Part shown: positions 24,597 to 32,100 of the stretch, piece after piece
Position numbering within the stretch: the first letter of the stretch is position 1
How the letters are laid out: every line of letters begins with the position of its first letter
Assembly: GCA_900542575.1 (NCBI GenBank)
Contig: UQOE01000015.1
Span: 1-49,744 of the forward strand
Length of the DNA: 49,744 bases
Source of the DNA: an uncultured Oscillospiraceae bacterium
GTDB lineage: Bacteria > Bacillota > Clostridia > Oscillospirales > Acutalibacteraceae
Direction of reading: 5' to 3'
Program-made: the position numbers and the translations under genes
The notes under the pieces: generated by a model
The model's database searches: none
Told to the model about the DNA's origin: nothing
What the model saw: the letters and a program-made list of their open reading frames with translations, nothing else

Positions 24597-26150
24597 TTAC
24601 TCCTTTTTCTCCGCCTTTACCTTCCGGTCTGCATCCACCGGCGGAATCAGGTAAAGGCCGAGGCGAATGCGCTCCCTGTGAATGTCTTTGGCCAGAGAGA
24701 TGACCATGAGGATCATGATGACAGAAAACGGAAACGACAGCGTAATCATGACGTCCTGCAGTGCCTGGAGACCGCCGGCGTAGAGCAGAACGGCGGCAAT
24801 CAGGGCAAGCGTGACGCCCCATACCACTTTAATCCGGTTATGGGGTTCCAGCCGTCCATTTTCTGACTGCATGGCCAGGACGAAAGACGCTGAGTCCGCC
24901 GAGGTAATAAAGAATGAGAAGATTAACACTATGGCAATAACAGAGAGGGTCCTGGCAAGCGGGTAGTGGGAGAAGGTGGCGAACAGAACCTGCTCGTCGC
25001 GCAGGGCGATGAGGGAAGGATGGCTCTGTGCGGCAGAGGTGGACAGCGTTCCGAAAACGCCGTACCACAGGATGGAGATGATTGTCGGCAGGAAAATGAC
25101 GTTGAACGTAAACTCCCGGATGGTGCGGCCGCGGGAAATCCGCGCAATGAAGATGCCGACAAAGGGAGCCCAGGCAATCCACCAGGCCCAGTAGAAGAAG
25201 GTCCAGTTCTGGACCCACTGGTTGGCGTGGGTGGAGGAGGCACCGGTGAAGAAGCTCATCTGGGTGAACTTGAAGATGTAATTGCCCGTGGACTCCACCA
25301 GAGTGTTCAGAATTTTTGCCTTTGGGCCGACGAGGAACGCCAGGATGAGAAGGGCGAAGGCGAGAAACATATTGCCGTTGGACAGCACCTTGACGCCTTT
25401 TTGAAGACCTGTTGTGGCGGAAATCAAAAATGCGACGGTGCAGACCGCTATAATAATGAACTGTGTGCTCAGTTTTTCCCGGACGCCGAAGACGGAGTTC
25501 AGACCGCTGTTGATCTGCGCTGCGCCGAATCCCAGAGTCGTTGCAACGCCGGTGACCGTGGCAATGATGGTGAACACATCAATGACTCGTCCGATGCCGC
25601 CATCCACTTTCTGGCCGAGCAGCGGGCGGAGCGTGGAGGAGATCAGCGCATTGTCCTTTTTTCGAAACTGGAAGTAGGCCAGTGCCAGCGCAACGATTCC
25701 ATAGATGGCCCATGCGTGCATGCCCTGCTGATAGTAGGTCCACTGAAAAGCCTGCGACAGTGCCTCTTCTGTACCGGGCTTTGCCATGGGCGATTCCTTG
25801 GCGTAATAGGTCAGCGGCAAAGCGGCACCGTAAAAGACCAGGCCGATACCCATGCCGGCGGAGAACAGCATGGCGACCCAGGAAGCCGTCGAGTACTCGG
25901 GCTTTTCTCCGGGCTGTCCCAGAGTAATCCGCCCGGCGGGAGAGAGCATCAGATAGGTGCTGACGAGAACGATGCCGGACGCGAGCAGAATGTAATACCA
26001 GCTGAAATTGCGGCTTAAAAACCCTTTGACCTGATTCGCCGCAGTGCTGAAGCCGGCAGGGGTAATCAGCGCGGCGGCAAGGATAGCAGCCATTACGCAC
26101 AGCGCGGCCGCAAAGACCGGCGTGACGATGTGCTGTTTTGCTTTTTTCAC
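24597..26150 (-). CDS. BCCT-family betaine/carnitine/choline transporter
   Basis: 517 residues with twelve predicted membrane helices. Signatures: GMGIGLVFYGAALPLTYY in the glycine-rich helix, ATTLGFGAAQINSGLN, and the tryptophan-rich substrate helix WTFFYWAWWIAWAPFVG followed by IFIARISRGRTIREF. It imports quaternary ammonium compounds such as glycine betaine, carnitine or choline with Na+ or H+, for osmoprotection or catabolism. It is divergent from the nucleosidase operon and has a consensus promoter. Substrate choice cannot be assigned from sequence alone. Confidence 0.93.
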   Translation of the reverse strand: MKKAKQHIVTPVFAAALCVMAAILAAALITPAGFSTAANQVKGFLSRNFSWYYILLASGIVLVSTYLMLSPAGRITLGQPGEKPEYSTASWVAMLFSAGMGIGLVFYGAALPLTYYAKESPMAKPGTEEALSQAFQWTYYQQGMHAWAIYGIVALALAYFQFRKKDNALISSTLRPLLGQKVDGGIGRVIDVFTIIATVTGVATTLGFGAAQINSGLNSVFGVREKLSTQFIIIAVCTVAFLISATTGLQKGVKVLSNGNMFLAFALLILAFLVGPKAKILNTLVESTGNYIFKFTQMSFFTGASSTHANQWVQNWTFFYWAWWIAWAPFVGIFIARISRGRTIREFTFNVIFLPTIISILWYGVFGTLSTSAAQSHPSLIALRDEQVLFATFSHYPLARTLSVIAIVLIFSFFITSADSASFVLAMQSENGRLEPHNRIKVVWGVTLALIAAVLLYAGGLQALQDVMITLSFPFSVIMILMVISLAKDIHRERIRLGLYLIPPVDADRKVKAEKKE

Positions 26151-26184
26151 TTTTTTAGCCCTCCTATTTCAAAAATCCTTAAAA

Positions 26185-26213
26185 ATGATAGTACCATCGG
26201 GCCGGAAAGTCAA
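26185..26213 (-). promoter_or_regulatory. Promoter of the BCCT transporter gene
   Basis: TTGACT, 17-nt spacer and TATCAT on the minus strand, 34 bp before the BCCT start. Confidence 0.8.
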
Positions 26214-26266
26214 AATATCGATCAATATACGTAAAAACTGCATAATAGTAGTCAAAATTTGCAATA

Positions 26267-26275
26267 TGGTATACT
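26267..26275 (+). promoter_or_regulatory. Extended -10 promoter of the nucleosidase/radical-SAM/SDR operon
   Basis: TGGTATACT gives the extended -10 form TGn-TATACT; no good -35 hexamer is present at 16-18 nt. Confidence 0.5.
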
Positions 26276-26295
26276 GAGAGTGAGGAGGGATGTTC

Positions 26296-27099
26296 GTGCT
26301 GTATCTGTTTACCGCTCTGTTCCCGGAGGCGCGGGGAATCATCCGCGCATTTCATCTGAAAAAAGATCCGGAATCCCGGGCGTTTCAGCGCTTTGTCGGA
26401 GACCAAATAACCCTGACTGTCACCGGAGTCGGGTGCGCCACGGCCTGCACGGCGGCGGCCGAGACATTGCAGCACGCACGTCCGGGCGATCTTCTGGTCA
26501 ACGCAGGACTGGCTGCGGGCCGGGCAGAGCCGGGAACCATTTTTCTGATCAATCGGCTGACCGACGAGACTTCCGGTCGGACATTCTACCCGGATATGGT
26601 CTGGACGTCCCCATTCCCGGAGACCGCTCTCCACACCGGCAACCGGATTGCCGACACCCCGCCGGCCGATGGGCTGTACGATATGGAAGGAGCCGCGCTG
26701 TTTCAGGCGGCAGGCTACTATCTCGGTCCAGACCGTATGCTGTTTCTAAAAGTCGTGTCCGATGCAGGGCTGGATCGCGCGGTGACGGCGCAGAAGGCGG
26801 AGGAATGGATGAGCCAGCCGGCTCTTATCGCTTTCCTGCGGAAGCTGGCGGAGCGGCCGGAGGAGGCAGAGGTGCCCTTGAACGCTGCTCAGGAAGACGC
26901 GGTGGAGCGGCTCATCAAAGGTCTGCACAGCTCCGCCACCATGGCCGCCGAGGTGCGGCAGTGGATGACCTGGCTGGCTCTGGAGGGGGAGCCCATAGAA
27001 AAGACCATAACGGATTGGTTTGCGGAGGGCATCCTGCCCTGCGCCAGCCGACAGGAGGGGAAGATCTGCCTTGGCAAACTCAGAGACACAGTTGTATAA
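26296..27099 (+). CDS. Nucleoside phosphorylase-superfamily (nucleosidase-like) protein
   Basis: An ATG at 26290 lies only one base after GAGGAGGG, so the GTG at 26296 (7 nt spacing) is the likelier start, giving about 267 residues. VNAGLAAGRAEPGTIFLINRLTDE, YDMEGAALFQAA and LKVVSDAGLD match the substrate-binding blocks of MTA/SAH-nucleosidase and purine phosphorylase relatives. The C-terminal 90 residues are a helical extension not found in the basic MTAN fold. It likely cleaves a nucleoside N-glycosidic bond. It overlaps the next gene by 29 bp. Confidence 0.75.
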   Translation: MLYLFTALFPEARGIIRAFHLKKDPESRAFQRFVGDQITLTVTGVGCATACTAAAETLQHARPGDLLVNAGLAAGRAEPGTIFLINRLTDETSGRTFYPDMVWTSPFPETALHTGNRIADTPPADGLYDMEGAALFQAAGYYLGPDRMLFLKVVSDAGLDRAVTAQKAEEWMSQPALIAFLRKLAERPEEAEVPLNAAQEDAVERLIKGLHSSATMAAEVRQWMTWLALEGEPIEKTITDWFAEGILPCASRQEGKICLGKLRDTVV

Positions 27100-28096
27100 C
27101 GCGCCGTTTTCCCACATCTATGTGGAAGACCGCGTCTGGGGAAGCAGCGAAGCAAAGCGGGTGCTGGCCCACTTCCCTTCGGCTGAGGTCATTCGGATCC
27201 GCCATTATAAAGATGTCTTCAACCGCAAAAAGCAGAATTTTCGTGCCCAGCACCGCAGCCAGGCGCTGATTCTGGCGGAGAAGAAGGGGCAGCTGGTGTA
27301 TCCGGGCTCTCCGAACTGTCAGGATTTCGGCAATGCCCATTTCTGCTACACCTCCTGCATGATGAACTGCGTCTACAACTGTGAATATTGCTACCTGAAA
27401 GGGATGTACCCCACCGGAAACCTCGTCCTGTTCCTGAACTTGGACGAGATCTTCGATGAGGTACGAAAGCTATGTATGCAGCATCCGGTTTATCTCTGCG
27501 TCTCCTATGACACCGATCTCATGGCCGTGGAGCCCTTTGCGGGCTATGTGCGGCGCTGGGCCGGGCTGACCGCCGAGACACCGAATCTGACCATTGAGGT
27601 CCGGACCAAGAGCGGGAATCTGTCCCTTTACCCGGAGCTTTCCCCGTGCAGTCGGGTCATATTCGCATACACCCTCTCGCCGGACTCCATTATTCGTCGA
27701 TTCGAGCACGGAACCGGAAAGCTGGAGCGGCGCCTGGCCGCGGCGAATGCCGCCCGGGCACAGGGGTTCCCGATCCGCCTCTGCTTTGACCCGATTCTCT
27801 ACTGTCGGGACTGGCGGAACGAATATAAGACGCTGGTCGAGCAGACTTTTGCGGCCGTGCCGCCGGATTCCGTGCGGGATATCAGCGTCGGCAGCTTCCG
27901 GCTGGCGCCGGACTATCTGAAAGCCATGCGGCGCAGCGAGCCCTGTTCTGCCGTCGTGCAATACCCCTATGTCCGGGAGAATGGCGTGTACGGATATGGG
28001 GCCGAACGCGCCGGGGAGATGGAACACTTTCTGGTGGACGAGCTGACCCGCTTTGTGCCGGAAAACAAAATTTTTCGATGGGAGGAAGCGGAATGA
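27071..28096 (+). CDS. Radical SAM protein of the spore photoproduct lyase family
   Basis: TTG start at 27071 preferred because AGGAGGGG lies 10 nt upstream; 341 residues. The [4Fe-4S] site is the CVYNCEYCYL CxxxCxxC motif, preceded by GNAHFCYTSC. PNLTIEVRTKSGN and the IRLCFDPILYCRDWR block match the SPL-type partial TIM barrel. Family members split the spore photoproduct (thymine dimer) in spore DNA using S-adenosylmethionine. Whether this divergent copy is a true lyase is not provable here. It sits between a nucleosidase and an SDR gene with overlaps on both sides. Confidence 0.8.
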   Translation: MANSETQLYNAPFSHIYVEDRVWGSSEAKRVLAHFPSAEVIRIRHYKDVFNRKKQNFRAQHRSQALILAEKKGQLVYPGSPNCQDFGNAHFCYTSCMMNCVYNCEYCYLKGMYPTGNLVLFLNLDEIFDEVRKLCMQHPVYLCVSYDTDLMAVEPFAGYVRRWAGLTAETPNLTIEVRTKSGNLSLYPELSPCSRVIFAYTLSPDSIIRRFEHGTGKLERRLAAANAARAQGFPIRLCFDPILYCRDWRNEYKTLVEQTFAAVPPDSVRDISVGSFRLAPDYLKAMRRSEPCSAVVQYPYVRENGVYGYGAERAGEMEHFLVDELTRFVPENKIFRWEEAE

Positions 28097-28806
28097 ACGC
28101 AATTGTGACCGGAGCCACCTCGGGGATTGGCCTCGCGGTGAGCCGTACGCTGCTGGAAATGGGCTATGACGTCTACGCCTTTGGGCGGGATTTCGATAAG
28201 CTGGAGGAGGAGCCGCTGTTTGACGGCCCCTCCGAGCCGCCGCGGGCGTTCCACCCGATTCCGGGAGACCTGCTGAATACGACATGGACCGTTGCCCAGG
28301 TGCGGAAGATAAAGCCGGTCGATGTACTGGTGAACAACGCCGGGACGGCTTATTATGGCCTGCACGAGGAACTCTCCCCTGAAAAGATTCAGGAAATGGT
28401 GCGCACAAACCTGGAGCTCCCTATGATTCTGACCCAGCAGCTGCTGCGGGGAATGAAGCGGACCCACGGGACGATCCTGAACATCTCATCCGTCACCGCG
28501 GTCAGCAGCAATCCTCATGGGGCGGCATACGGCGCCACGAAAGCCGGGCTCTCGAGCTTCAGCCGGAGCCTGTTCGACGAAGCGCGCAAGTACGGGGTCC
28601 GTGTGACTGCCATTCTGCCCGATATGACGCGGACCGACCTGTACCGCAACGCCAATTTCGAGGCCAGCGGGGAACCGGGCTGCGGGCTCGATCCGGAAGA
28701 TGTGGCGAACGCGGTCCGCTATGTCCTGCAGCAGCCGGAGGGCGTTGTGATTCCCGAGCTCATGATTCGGCCGCAGTACCACCGGATTGAGAAAAAGCAC
28801 TTATAA
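28093..28806 (+). CDS. Short-chain dehydrogenase/reductase
   Basis: 237 residues starting at the ATG that overlaps the previous stop (ATGA), with GGGAGGAAG upstream. Classical SDR motifs: TGATSGIG (cofactor loop, residues 7-14), NNAG, and a catalytic Ser in ISSVTAVSS with YGATK providing Tyr and Lys. It oxidises or reduces a carbonyl/alcohol with NAD(P)(H) in the cytoplasm; the substrate is unknown. Its last 6 bp overlap, tail to tail, the stop of a tiny minus-strand membrane protein. Confidence 0.88.
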   Translation: MNAIVTGATSGIGLAVSRTLLEMGYDVYAFGRDFDKLEEEPLFDGPSEPPRAFHPIPGDLLNTTWTVAQVRKIKPVDVLVNNAGTAYYGLHEELSPEKIQEMVRTNLELPMILTQQLLRGMKRTHGTILNISSVTAVSSNPHGAAYGATKAGLSSFSRSLFDEARKYGVRVTAILPDMTRTDLYRNANFEASGEPGCGLDPEDVANAVRYVLQQPEGVVIPELMIRPQYHRIEKKHL

Positions 28807-28938
28807 GCCTTTTCTTATGTTTCGACGGGGCCGTCTGTGCTTCGCCTTCGATGCAATAACAGCGACGATGGTGTCGTAGATAAGGCAGATGACCAGAAGA
28901 ATGGATGCGATGAAAATTGGAGCAATACCATATGCCAT
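28801..28938 (-). CDS. Tiny single-pass membrane protein 1 (45 aa)
   Basis: Product MAYGIAPIFIASILLVICLI then YDTIVAVIASKAKHRRPRR: a single hydrophobic helix followed by a very basic tail, so N-out/C-in is expected. AAAGAAGG lies upstream, and a TTGACA promoter is found 45-73 bp before the start. First of three unrelated-looking but similarly built mini-proteins in this 850-bp stretch. Function unknown. Confidence 0.6.
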   Translation of the reverse strand: MAYGIAPIFIASILLVICLIYDTIVAVIASKAKHRRPRRNIRKGL

Positions 28939-28982
28939 AGAAAATGCCTTCTTTAAAATCACATAATCTAGTTTGCAATACT

Positions 28983-29011
28983 AAGTTAACTCGAGTCATA
29001 ACTTTTGTCAA
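28983..29011 (-). promoter_or_regulatory. Promoter of tiny membrane protein 1
   Basis: Perfect TTGACA, 17-nt spacer and TAACTT on the minus strand; TTGCAAACTAGATTA follows within the leader. Confidence 0.65.
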
Positions 29012-29021
29012 CTGAAAACAG

Positions 29022-29112
29022 AGAAAAATAAAACAGAGGCAGAGCCTGCAGCCCTGCCTCTGTTTTTCATAAGGGAAACGAGAAATATTTAGAAACCTTT
29101 TATCTGGTTTCT
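29022..29112 (-). ncRNA. Candidate small RNA (about 90 nt) between two mini-protein genes
   Basis: A complete transcription unit without a credible ORF: a TTGACA/TAATCT promoter just upstream, a 5' hairpin AGAAACC-agataaaa-GGTTTCT, a short single-stranded region and a strong 12-bp terminator stem AAACAGAGGCAG / CTGCCTCTGTTT with a U-rich tail. The preceding gene has its own terminator. The stem also has a T-run on the plus strand and so could end the SDR message. Bounds are estimated from promoter and terminator. Confidence 0.55.
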
Positions 29113-29118
29113 AAAACT

Positions 29119-29147
29119 AGATTATATCAATTTTAAGTTTCTGTCAA
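29119..29147 (-). promoter_or_regulatory. Promoter of the candidate small RNA
   Basis: Perfect TTGACA, 17-nt spacer, TAATCT on the minus strand; the same -10 followed by AG is used by tiny protein gene 3. Confidence 0.7.
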
Positions 29148-29151
29148 TAGA

Positions 29152-29195
29152 TAAAAAGAAACAGCAGGGGCAAACTTTCAGGCTCCTGCTGTTTC
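29152..29195 (-). terminator. Terminator of tiny membrane protein 2 gene
   Basis: GAAACAGCAG / CTGCTGTTTC stem and a five-T tail on the minus strand, 14 bp past the stop. Confidence 0.88.
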
Positions 29196-29208
29196 TATCT
29201 GCGTGTGT

Positions 29209-29370
29209 TCATGCAGCGTTGCGGGTATCCGACGTCGGAGCGTCGTGATTGTCCGGTTTTACGTCTCGACTGGCCTCAACAGCGCTCATGGCGCGGCTGC
29301 CGTAATAGGCACGGAGACCGACGACGAGAAGATAGGCGATGAACAGAAGAACAATAGCTGCAATCGTCAT
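29209..29370 (-). CDS. Tiny single-pass membrane protein 2 (53 aa)
   Basis: Starts MTIAAIVLLFIAYLLVVGLR, one membrane helix, followed by a hydrophilic C-terminal tail (AVEASRDVKPDNHDAPTSD). The ribosome site GGAGGAATTCATC is nearly identical to that of tiny protein 3. Own consensus promoter with a 14-nt inverted repeat (GGAGGCTCGGAATCCTCC) in the leader, and own terminator. Unknown function; too short and clean in its signals to be chance. Confidence 0.65.
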   Translation of the reverse strand: MTIAAIVLLFIAYLLVVGLRAYYGSRAMSAVEASRDVKPDNHDAPTSDTRNAA

Positions 29371-29432
29371 GATGAATTCCTCCTGACGGATAAGTTGTAG
29401 ATGATGAATGGAGGATTCCGAGCCTCCACATC

Positions 29433-29461
29433 TATTAAAGCCAAATTTGCAACAATGTCAA
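29433..29461 (-). promoter_or_regulatory. Promoter of tiny membrane protein 2
   Basis: Perfect TTGACA, 17-nt spacer (containing TTGCAAATTTGG) and TTAATA on the minus strand. Confidence 0.78.
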
Positions 29462-29522
29462 TCAAAATTTTGTGGATTTAGCACAATAAAAGGATAAAGT
29501 GCGGACGGGACGAGAAATTCTC

Positions 29523-29642
29523 TTATTTCTGAGCTTTTGGTACGGCTTTTGCTGCATCCTGCTCTGCGGCATGTACTCCTTTTGCTGCGCAGAGGCCGAA
29601 ATAGGAAACGAAAAGAAGCACGGTAAGAACTGTAGTTGCCAT
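29523..29642 (-). CDS. Tiny hydrophobic protein 3 (39 aa)
   Basis: Product MATTVLTVLLFVSYFGLCAA then KGVHAAEQDAAKAVPKAQK: one hydrophobic helix and a short basic, Ala-rich tail, possibly secreted since LCAAKG could also serve as a signal cleavage region. AAAGGAGGAATTCAT precedes the ATG. Perfect -35 promoter upstream. No clear terminator before the promoter of gene 2, so read-through into it is possible. Function unknown. Confidence 0.65.
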   Translation of the reverse strand: MATTVLTVLLFVSYFGLCAAKGVHAAEQDAAKAVPKAQK

Positions 29643-29683
29643 ATGAATTCCTCCTTTAATTAGCTGATCTAGATTGTGAAACT

Positions 29684-29712
29684 AGATTACTCTATTGCAA
29701 AGTCTATGTCAA
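29684..29712 (-). promoter_or_regulatory. Promoter of tiny protein 3
   Basis: Perfect TTGACA, 17-nt spacer (with TTTGCAATAG) and TAATCT on the minus strand. Downstream the leader carries an inverted CTAGTTTCACAATCTAG element. Confidence 0.78.
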
Positions 29713-29750
29713 CAACTTCTTGAAATTATTTTTTAGAGTTCTGAGTCTCG

Positions 29751-29779
29751 TTGACGGAATGGAGGCAGAATGCTAAAAT
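29751..29779 (+). promoter_or_regulatory. Promoter of xpt
   Basis: TTGACG, 17-nt spacer and TAAAAT. The predicted leader is only about 42 nt, so the purine riboswitch often found before xpt is absent. Confidence 0.78.
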
Positions 29780-29827
29780 GCGATACATAAAATATATATT
29801 TACTTATAAATGGGAAGGAGCAGTTAC

Positions 29828-30406
29828 GTGAAAGCGCTCGAGGAGAAAATCCGAAAAGAAGGCATCGTGATGAACGGGGACGTACTGAAGGTCGGCTCGT
29901 TTCTGAACCACCAGATAGATGTGCCTTTTATGGAGCAGTGCGGACAGGAGTTTTACCGGCTGTACCGGGACGAGGGGGTCAATAAAATTCTGACCATTGA
30001 GGCATCCGGTATCGGTGTCGCCTGCCTTTCTGCTCTGTATTTCAAGACGCCTGTGGTCTTTGCCAAGAAAAATAAGAGCAAAAACCTGACGCCTGATGTC
30101 TATACGGTTCCCATCGAGTCCTATACCCACGGCACGACCTATGATGTTATGGTCGAAAAACGGTTTCTGACCCCGGCGGACCGTATTCTTATTCTGGATG
30201 ACTTTCTAGCCCGCGGCAATGCGCTGCAGGGCCTCATCAAGATGGTGGAGATGTCCGGGGCCAGCCTGGCCGGCTGCGGCATTGTTATTGAGAAGGCCTA
30301 CCAGGGCGGCGGCGACCGGCTCCGCAGTCAGGGCATCCGTGTTGAATCGCTTGCGCGCATTGCCTCTATGAATGCACTGGACGGTGTGACCTTCGTGGAC
30401 GAATAA
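29828..30406 (+). CDS. xpt: Xanthine phosphoribosyltransferase
   Basis: 192 residues from the GTG at 29828 (GGAAGGAG upstream). MKALEEKIRKEGIV start, LNHQIDVPFMEQCGQEFYRL, LTIEASGIGVACLSAL and the PRPP-binding loop ILILDDFLARGNALQG are characteristic of Xpt. It converts xanthine plus PRPP to XMP, a purine salvage step feeding the GuaA reaction encoded 4 kb downstream. Followed closely by purB, which has its own promoter. Confidence 0.94.
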   Translation: MKALEEKIRKEGIVMNGDVLKVGSFLNHQIDVPFMEQCGQEFYRLYRDEGVNKILTIEASGIGVACLSALYFKTPVVFAKKNKSKNLTPDVYTVPIESYTHGTTYDVMVEKRFLTPADRILILDDFLARGNALQGLIKMVEMSGASLAGCGIVIEKAYQGGGDRLRSQGIRVESLARIASMNALDGVTFVDE

Positions 30407-30424
30407 CCGGCAGTATGCTATAAT
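30396..30424 (+). promoter_or_regulatory. Promoter of purB
   Basis: TGGACG, 17-nt spacer and a perfect TATAAT spanning the xpt stop codon. Confidence 0.65.
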
Positions 30425-30471
30425 CTTCCCGATTTACGGAGAAATCTGATAGTTGAAAGGCGGTTGCTACT

Positions 30472-31905
30472 ATGGCCAAAGATACCTATGAAACCCCACT
30501 GAACTCCCGCTATGCCAGCAAGGAGATGCAGTATATTTTCTCCCCGGACTTCAAGTTCCGTACCTGGAGAAAACTGTGGATCGCGCTGGCGGAATCGGAG
30601 CAGGAGCTCGGTCTGAATATCACCGACGAGCAGATCGCGGAGCTGAAGGAACATCAGGATGACATCAACTACGAGGTCGCCCAGGAACGTGAAAAGCTCG
30701 TTCGCCACGATGTTATGTCCCACGTCTATGCCTACGGCGTGCAGTGTCCGAAGGCCAAGGGTATCATCCATCTCGGTGCTACCTCCTGCTATGTCGGCGA
30801 CAATACCGATATTATCAAGATGACTGAGGGCCTGCGCCTCATTGAGAAGAAGCTCGTCAACCTCATGGACAAGCTCTCTCAGTTTGCACTGAAGTACAAG
30901 GACATGCCGACGCTCGGCTTCACCCATTATCAGCCCGCCCAGCCGACCACCGTCGGCAAGCGCGCGTCGCTCTGGCTGCAGGATATCCTTCTGGACTACT
31001 ATGAGCTGGAGCACCGCCTCCAGAATATGCGTCTCCTCGGCTCCAAGGGCACGACCGGTACGCAGGCTTCGTTTATGGATCTCTTTGAGGGCGACGAGGA
31101 CAAGATCCGCCAGCTGGACCAGAAGATTGCCGAGAAGATGGGCTTCCACAGCTGCTTCCCGGTTTCCGGTCAGACCTATTCCCGCAAGGTAGATTACCAG
31201 GTTGTCTCCGTTCTCTCCGGCATCTGCCAGTCCGCCTACAAGTTCGGCGGTGACATGCGTCTTCTCCAGCACATGAAGGAGATTGAGGAGCCGTTTGAAA
31301 AGAACCAGATCGGCTCTTCCGCCATGGCCTATAAACGCAATCCGATGCGCAGCGAGCGCATCTGCTCCCTTTCCCGCTATGTCATGTGCGATGCGGAGAA
31401 CCCGGCCATGACCGCCTCCACCCAGTGGCTGGAGCGGACGCTGGATGACTCCGCCAACAAGCGCATCAGCATTGCTGAGGCGTTTCTCGCCACCGACGCG
31501 GTTCTGGAGCTCTACATCAATGTTGTCTCCGGCCTCGTCGTCTATCCGAAGATGATCCACAAGCATCTCATGGAGGAGCTCCCCTTCATGGCCACCGAGA
31601 ACATCATGATGGAGGCCGTCAAGAAAGGCGGCGACCGCCAGGAGCTGCATGAGCGCATCCGCGTCCATTCCATGGATGCCGGCAAAGTCGTCAAGGTCGA
31701 GGGCGGCAAGAACGATCTGCTGGAGCGCATCGCCGCGGACCCGGCGTTCGGCATGACCCTCGAGGAGCTGGAATCCGTTATGGATCCGAAGAATTTCATC
31801 GGCCGCGCCCCGTCCCAGACCCAGGAGTTCGTCGACAGTTACGTCAAACCCATCCTGGAGGAGAAGAAAGATCTGCTCGGACTGGATGTTGAGATTAACG
31901 TATAA
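30472..31905 (+). CDS. purB: Adenylosuccinate lyase
   Basis: 477 residues, GAAAGGCGG upstream. IIHLGATSCYVGDNTD and LGFTHYQPAQPTTVGKR carry the substrate-binding and general-acid residues, and GSSAMAYKRNPMRSE is the fumarase/lyase superfamily signature loop with the catalytic Ser. It acts twice in purine synthesis, releasing fumarate from SAICAR and from adenylosuccinate. Next to purA, whose product it consumes. The sequence is of the longer, eukaryote-like PurB subgroup found in some Clostridia. Confidence 0.95.
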   Translation: MAKDTYETPLNSRYASKEMQYIFSPDFKFRTWRKLWIALAESEQELGLNITDEQIAELKEHQDDINYEVAQEREKLVRHDVMSHVYAYGVQCPKAKGIIHLGATSCYVGDNTDIIKMTEGLRLIEKKLVNLMDKLSQFALKYKDMPTLGFTHYQPAQPTTVGKRASLWLQDILLDYYELEHRLQNMRLLGSKGTTGTQASFMDLFEGDEDKIRQLDQKIAEKMGFHSCFPVSGQTYSRKVDYQVVSVLSGICQSAYKFGGDMRLLQHMKEIEEPFEKNQIGSSAMAYKRNPMRSERICSLSRYVMCDAENPAMTASTQWLERTLDDSANKRISIAEAFLATDAVLELYINVVSGLVVYPKMIHKHLMEELPFMATENIMMEAVKKGGDRQELHERIRVHSMDAGKVVKVEGGKNDLLERIAADPAFGMTLEELESVMDPKNFIGRAPSQTQEFVDSYVKPILEEKKDLLGLDVEINV

Positions 31906-31918
31906 TACAGTAACAAAG

Positions 31919-31958
31919 GAACGGCGGCCGCAGGAAAGAGCGGTTCGCCGTTCTTTTC
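31919..31958 (+). terminator. Terminator after purB
   Basis: GAACGGCG / CGCCGTTC stem followed by TTTT; the large loop makes it moderate. Confidence 0.7.
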
Positions 31959-32100
31959 TGCAGAGCAGGAATCGGTTCCGCGGGCCATATGAGAAATCAG
32001 TGGAAAATTGCCGGCGCTTCCTGTATAATTATTCTGTTATATTGCGCAGATGCGTAAAATCATACTGAATCATAGATTCCCTTTCGGAGGTGCCATTTCC

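Noticed and set aside
28760..29011. 83-residue minus-strand frame ending inside the SDR gene
   Set aside because: It runs out of register through tiny membrane protein 1, which has the better start, promoter and hydrophobic pattern.
29780..29827. Purine riboswitch before xpt
   Set aside because: The promoter is about 48 bp from the start and the leader is too short for the aptamer; no conserved aptamer sequence is present.
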